Notes under the pieces: model-generated
Told to the model about the DNA's origin: nothing
Database searches by the model: none
Seen by the model: only the letters and a program-made list of their open reading frames with translations
Program-made: the position numbers and the translations under genes
Shown: piece by piece, positions 60,389 to 64,000 of the stretch
How positions within the stretch are numbered: the first letter of the stretch is position 1
Layout: the number at the start of each line of letters is the position of its first letter
DNA from: Plantago elongata
Taxonomy: Eukaryota; Streptophyta; Magnoliopsida; Lamiales; Plantaginaceae
Direction of reading: 5' to 3'
Length of the DNA: 64,000 bases
Assembly (NCBI GenBank): GCA_036897095.1
Contig: JAYMSP010000251.1
Span: 1-64,000 of the forward strand

Positions 60389-60567
60389 GCACAAATAAAG
60401 CTAACAGTAACTTTTTTAATAGTTACTTTGCCTAAGATAACAGTAAAAAATAATAAAAATTATACGTTTGCAAAAATCACTCATTTTAATGTATCATTAA
60501 AAACTTTCAAATTACTCTAATAAAAAAATATGTTTTATTTATTGATTCGCATTTAATCTTATTGGCA

Positions 60568-60724
60568 TACTTATCCCCTTTATCTCAAAATGGTGCACTT
60601 ACTATATTTATAAATAAATATAACTAGTTTGCTAATCCCCCAAAATTTGTGCCTAACCAAAATTTAAAGATTTGGAAATCATTTAATAGTTTGATAAAAA
60701 TCTAATAAAATGATAAAGGGAGTA
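60568..60724. mobile_element. Stowaway-like MITE 3
   Basis: The left end tacttatcccctttatctc and right end gataaagggagta are loose inverted matches of Stowaway type with TA at the edge. It lies about 270 bp upstream of the second XXT start codon. Confidence 0.45.
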
Positions 60725-60993
60725 TTTTGCATAACTTGTGGCATTTGTGCAATTTTCCCTTTGATTTTGTAGTGAAAACTTAGAAACAGAAAGGGTGTAA
60801 AAGTGAAAATAAATACCACCAACCGACCTATACTGCAATTATCTTTCTCTCTCACTCTAACTTTCCCACCTTTCTTCTTATCCACTACTACCCCACCCAA
60901 CACCCTCCATGCATTTCCTCCTTTTTCTGCATCTCACTCACCACTTCCCAATAATTCCAATTTCCTACTCCCACCCCATAAATCTCACTAGCC

Positions 60994-62340
60994 ATGCCTG
61001 AACCGGGCCAAAGCCCAGCCCGAAGATTCTTCAAGCTCATCGGTAATGCCGGTAAGGCCACATTACTCCTCTTCCTCTTCCTCTCCACCATCTACTTGTT
61101 CAGAAACCTCAGCTCCTCAAACCACAGTAGAAACAAACTTCGAGTCCAGCTCCAATCCACTGTAGAAGGCACTCTCACCGAGTTTGGAGGTGCTTACAGT
61201 TACTCCGACTTCGACATCACTTCAATTCTCGGCGATGAAGATGACGGTGCTCCTGAGTTCACGCGAGATCCGTCATTGCCGTACACTCTCGGGCCGAAAA
61301 TCTCAGATTGGGATGAGCAGAGAGGTGAGTGGCTGAAGAACAATCCGGAGTATCCGAATTTTGTTAATGTGAACAAGCCTCGGGTTTTGCTGGTAACTGG
61401 TTCTTCGCCTAAGCCGTGTGAGAATCCAGTTGGGGATCATTACTTGCTGAAGTCGATTACGAATAAGATTGATTATTGTAGGTTGCATAATATTGAGATT
61501 TTCTACAATATGGCTTTGCTTGATGCGGAGATGTCTGGTTTTTGGGCGAAATTACCTTTGTTGAGGAAGCTTCTGTTGTCGCATCCTGAAGTGGAGTTTA
61601 TCTGGTGGATGGATAGTGATGCGATGTTTACGGATATGGCTTTTGAGGTGCCGTGGGAGAGGTATAAGGATCATAACTTGGTGATGCACGGTTGGGATTT
61701 TCGGGTTTATGATGAGAGGAACTGGTTTGGGTTGAACACTGGGAGTTTTTTGTTGAGGAATTGTCAGTGGAGTTTGGATATTTTGGATGCTTTGGCTCCA
61801 ATGGGGCCGAAAGGGAAGGTTAGGGATGAGGCTGGGGAGTTGTTGTCGAGGGAATTGAAGCATCGAACGGCTTTCGAAGCCGATGATCAGGCGGCTATGG
61901 TGTATATATTGGCTACTCAGAGGGATAAGTGGGGGGCGAAAGTTTATTTGGAGAGTGATTACTTTTTGCACGGATATTGGCTGATTTTGGTTGATAGGTA
62001 TGAGCAGATGATTGAGAAGTATCATCCTGGATTTGGCGATGACCGGTGGCCGCTAGTGACGCATTTCGTGGGGTGTAAGCCGTGTGCGAGATTCGGGGAT
62101 TATTCGGCGGAGAGGTGTTTTAAGCAGATGGATCGAGCTTATAATTTCGCGGATAATCAGGTTCTGCAGATGTATGGGTTTGCTCATAAGACGCTGGAGA
62201 GTAGGAAGGTGAAGAGGATTCGAAATGAGACGGATAATCCTCTTGGATTGAGGGACTTGTATGGGTTGCTTCATCCTCCGTTCAAAGCGTTCAATGCTTC
62301 CTTTTTTGCCAAGGATGGATCGGTAGATTCGATGTCCTAG
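60994..62340 (+). CDS. XXT2: Xyloglucan 6-xylosyltransferase, XXT1/XXT2 type (copy 2)
   Basis: Intronless frame of 448 residues with the same plan as the copy at 48120: membrane helix at about 22-37 (LLLFLFLSTIYLF), stem with YSDFDITSILGDE, LGPKISDWDEQR, WWMDSDAMF (Asp207-Ser-Asp209), LNTGSFLLRNCQWSLD, AFEADDQAAMVY, THFVGCKPCARFGDY and a C-terminal LLHPPF motif. The catalytic domains of the two copies are nearly alike. The N-terminal tail, stem, C-terminus and all flanking DNA differ, which suggests an old proximal duplication with both copies kept. Both lack the IVLRGTIG motif that follows the signal anchor in Arabidopsis XXT1/2. Golgi xyloglucan side-chain synthesis is the expected role. 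Confidence 0.93.
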   Translation: MPEPGQSPARRFFKLIGNAGKATLLLFLFLSTIYLFRNLSSSNHSRNKLRVQLQSTVEGTLTEFGGAYSYSDFDITSILGDEDDGAPEFTRDPSLPYTLGPKISDWDEQRGEWLKNNPEYPNFVNVNKPRVLLVTGSSPKPCENPVGDHYLLKSITNKIDYCRLHNIEIFYNMALLDAEMSGFWAKLPLLRKLLLSHPEVEFIWWMDSDAMFTDMAFEVPWERYKDHNLVMHGWDFRVYDERNWFGLNTGSFLLRNCQWSLDILDALAPMGPKGKVRDEAGELLSRELKHRTAFEADDQAAMVYILATQRDKWGAKVYLESDYFLHGYWLILVDRYEQMIEKYHPGFGDDRWPLVTHFVGCKPCARFGDYSAERCFKQMDRAYNFADNQVLQMYGFAHKTLESRKVKRIRNETDNPLGLRDLYGLLHPPFKAFNASFFAKDGSVDSMS

Positions 62341-63045
62341 TGTTGAATGTTGATTATGTGAATGTTTTGTTTTGCAGCCTTGTTTGTGTTATGTCACATA
62401 AGTTCTTACTGGTTGGTTGTAAACTGGTGGATACTGCTAGAGGAAATATTATGGTTAGAGAATCGCTTGATGTTGTTGTAATACAGTCTTGTGTTAAGTT
62501 ATGTTCCTTGCAATTGTGGTATGTGTCAATGTGTGGTGCTATACTGATATTTGCTTAGTTGTTTATCTTATTTGAAACTTTGAATGCTGACATGTTAGCG
62601 CACTTTAAATGGGAGTGCTCAGTATTGATAGGCACGAGCTGTATCAATTTAATGTTAGAGATGGGAAAGTTAATGTAGTGGTTGCTTACTTGAATAATGC
62701 TATACCTACACACGTTGAATGTCATGTGTGAGTAATGAGTTAGTTGCAAGGTCCGGGTATGGTTCTCAGTCTCAGAGCTGCTTTCTTTCAGCTCCAATCT
62801 TATCTTTCGATGCTACCATGGCTGAGAATGAAATAGCTGCTTTAGAGTTTTGCTTGCTTGGATTTTCACTCCCACAATTTCCATAATTTATCTCTTTAGT
62901 AGCAGTTTTGTTGATCGGTCAAGACTCAAGACTCGTTGATCTCTCCGCTTTTGGAAACCTTTAAAGCTTGCAGATATCATGTCAACCTGGTTGATGTTCA
63001 TAATCAGTGGACTACCTAGCTCTTCAAAATAAGGATGCTATCCTT
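62341..63045. other. 3' flank of the second XXT
   Basis: Likely 3' UTR in the first few hundred bases, then unassigned AT-rich sequence. No other gene is seen. Confidence 0.5.
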
Positions 63046-64000
63046 GTAACACCATTTTCAATGGTGACGGTACGACGACGCGTCGTCATCGTTTTTGCTA
63101 CAGTGGTGACGCGTCGTCGTCGCGTCGTGAATGTCACGTCATTTTTTTTTTTTTTTTAATTTACATATTATAAAATTATTTAGAAGTTGAAATTAATCAA
63201 ATTGCATTTATTGAAGACGTTTTATAATTTATTGAGATAGAACAAACCAAGAATATATTACAACATATTGCGGGAAACGAAAATCGGACGAAGATAAAAT
63301 GAAACAAATAGACAACACACAACATCGAAAATAATCAAACACACAACCCCGACGGGAGAAGACTCATCTTTAATGTAGCCTCCAAATATGTTCCATTAAG
63401 TCGTTTGTTAGCTGGGTGTGCGTGATTGCACTATGCATTCGGTGTAAATTGGTCATGTATTCCGGGATAGTATTTATTGTAGACGGTGTCCGACGGATAC
63501 GAACTCCTTCAATGAGATCTGGCACTTGCTCACGGGTATCTTGTTCGAACTGTTCAATTTATGCGTCATAGTTTAGGTATTTGTGACGCTCATCATCAAC
63601 TATCATGTTGTGGAGTGTTATGCAACAATTCATAATCTTGTTGAGCATGTCTTTATTGTGCGCAAGTGTCGGATTGCGTATAATTGCAAACCGTGCTTGC
63701 ATAACTCCGAAAGCACGTTCCACATCTTTGCAGCAGGATTCTTCAAGCTCGGAGAACTTGCATTGTGTGTGAGTTACCGGATTCGGGATGGCAGGAACAA
63801 ACATAGCCCAAGGTGGGTAGATCTCATCGGTTAGATAGTAAGGCATGTTGTATTGACGGCCATTCACCTCAAATTCGAGCTGATGGGCCGTGCCGTTAAG
63901 GATATTGTCGAACACCGGTGAACATTGCGCGATTGATAAGTCATTGTATTTTCCGGAAACCCCAAAGAATGAATGTCATATCCAAGTATCTTGGGATGCT
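63046..64000 (-). mobile_element. PIF/Harbinger transposon, cut by the window end
   Basis: The element begins near TAA followed by caccattttcaatggtg, a TIR-like terminus with a TNA flank typical of PIF/Harbinger. Next come CpG-rich palindromic subterminal repeats (gacgacgcgtcgtc) at about 63075-63145. A transposase fragment lies on the minus strand further in. The other end is outside the window. Confidence 0.75.
63559..64000 (-). pseudogene. Harbinger DDE transposase (HARBI1/ALP1-like), partial
   Basis: The C-terminal transposase segment is open from about 63915 to the stop at 63559. It shows YYLTDEIYPPWAMFVPAIPN, ESCCKDVERAFGVMQARFAI (holding the conserved late acidic residue) and CCITLHNMIVDDER. 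Upstream in the same frame FFGVSGKYNDLSIAQCSPVF is recognisable, but a TGA stands where the family usually has Trp before HSFFG, so the frame is interrupted. The N-terminal part lies beyond the window. Confidence 0.8.

Noticed and set aside
48120-62340. A plant specialised-metabolism gene cluster
   Set aside because: All three genes are primary cell-wall genes and two are duplicates of one another; linkage alone does not make a biosynthetic cluster.
1-64000. CRISPR arrays, operons or ribosome binding sites
   Set aside because: Split genes, plant retroelements and SINEs show a plant nuclear genome; no regularly spaced short direct repeats were seen.

Overview
The window is nuclear DNA of a flowering plant, almost certainly a eudicot. 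It is AT-rich, with GT-AG split genes, long intergenic spacers and dense transposon debris. Seven protein-coding host genes are supported. Their exon phases were checked by hand and join without gaps. The species cannot be named from the sequence.

Layout: 1-5.5 kb holds no protein gene and is filled with inverted-repeat elements and LTR-like fossils. At 5.53-6.2 kb a promoter with repeated AGCCCA (site II) motifs and a telo-box precedes a likely box C/D snoRNA cluster; one member carries a 12-nt antisense match to the 5' end of 18S rRNA. An LTR-like non-coding block with a nested 84-bp MITE fills about 8.1-10.6 kb. From 11.15 to 19.02 kb (minus) lies a 16-exon gene for a secreted or membrane-anchored protein resembling Arabidopsis At5g58100 (pollen exine-related); its introns hold a SINE with a perfect 16-bp target duplication. 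At 20.5-22.5 kb (plus) is the HYPK chaperone gene, and at 23.1-28.0 kb (minus) the ATP-citrate lyase subunit B gene with a 5' UTR intron of about 1 kb.

The middle (28-37.4 kb) is transposon territory: a broken Ty3/gypsy fossil followed by a decayed Helitron with tandemly repeated Rep segments and a Pif1-type helicase. A long-TIR element (38.26-39.16 kb) lies just upstream of a two-exon DUF247 gene (39.46-42.09 kb). From 42.1 to 48.1 kb are only small repeats.

The right third carries two intronless xyloglucan 6-xylosyltransferase genes of the XXT1/XXT2 type (48.1 and 61.0 kb), both on plus, on either side of a two-exon TBL O-acetyltransferase gene (55.2-57.9 kb) of the clade that includes xyloglucan acetyltransferases. 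All three would act in the Golgi on cell-wall polysaccharide, so this is a small local set of xyloglucan-related genes. Between the first XXT and TBL lies a Ty1/copia fossil with a 976-bp Mutator-like element nested in it; that element has a 10-bp target duplication and contains what looks like a captured host gene fragment (Pack-MULE). Three degenerate Stowaway-like MITEs sit upstream of the second XXT. The window ends inside a PIF/Harbinger transposon.

No clearly new multi-gene system was seen. The items most worth a second look are the snoRNA cluster, the XXT-TBL-XXT arrangement, the Pack-MULE and the precisely bounded SINE.
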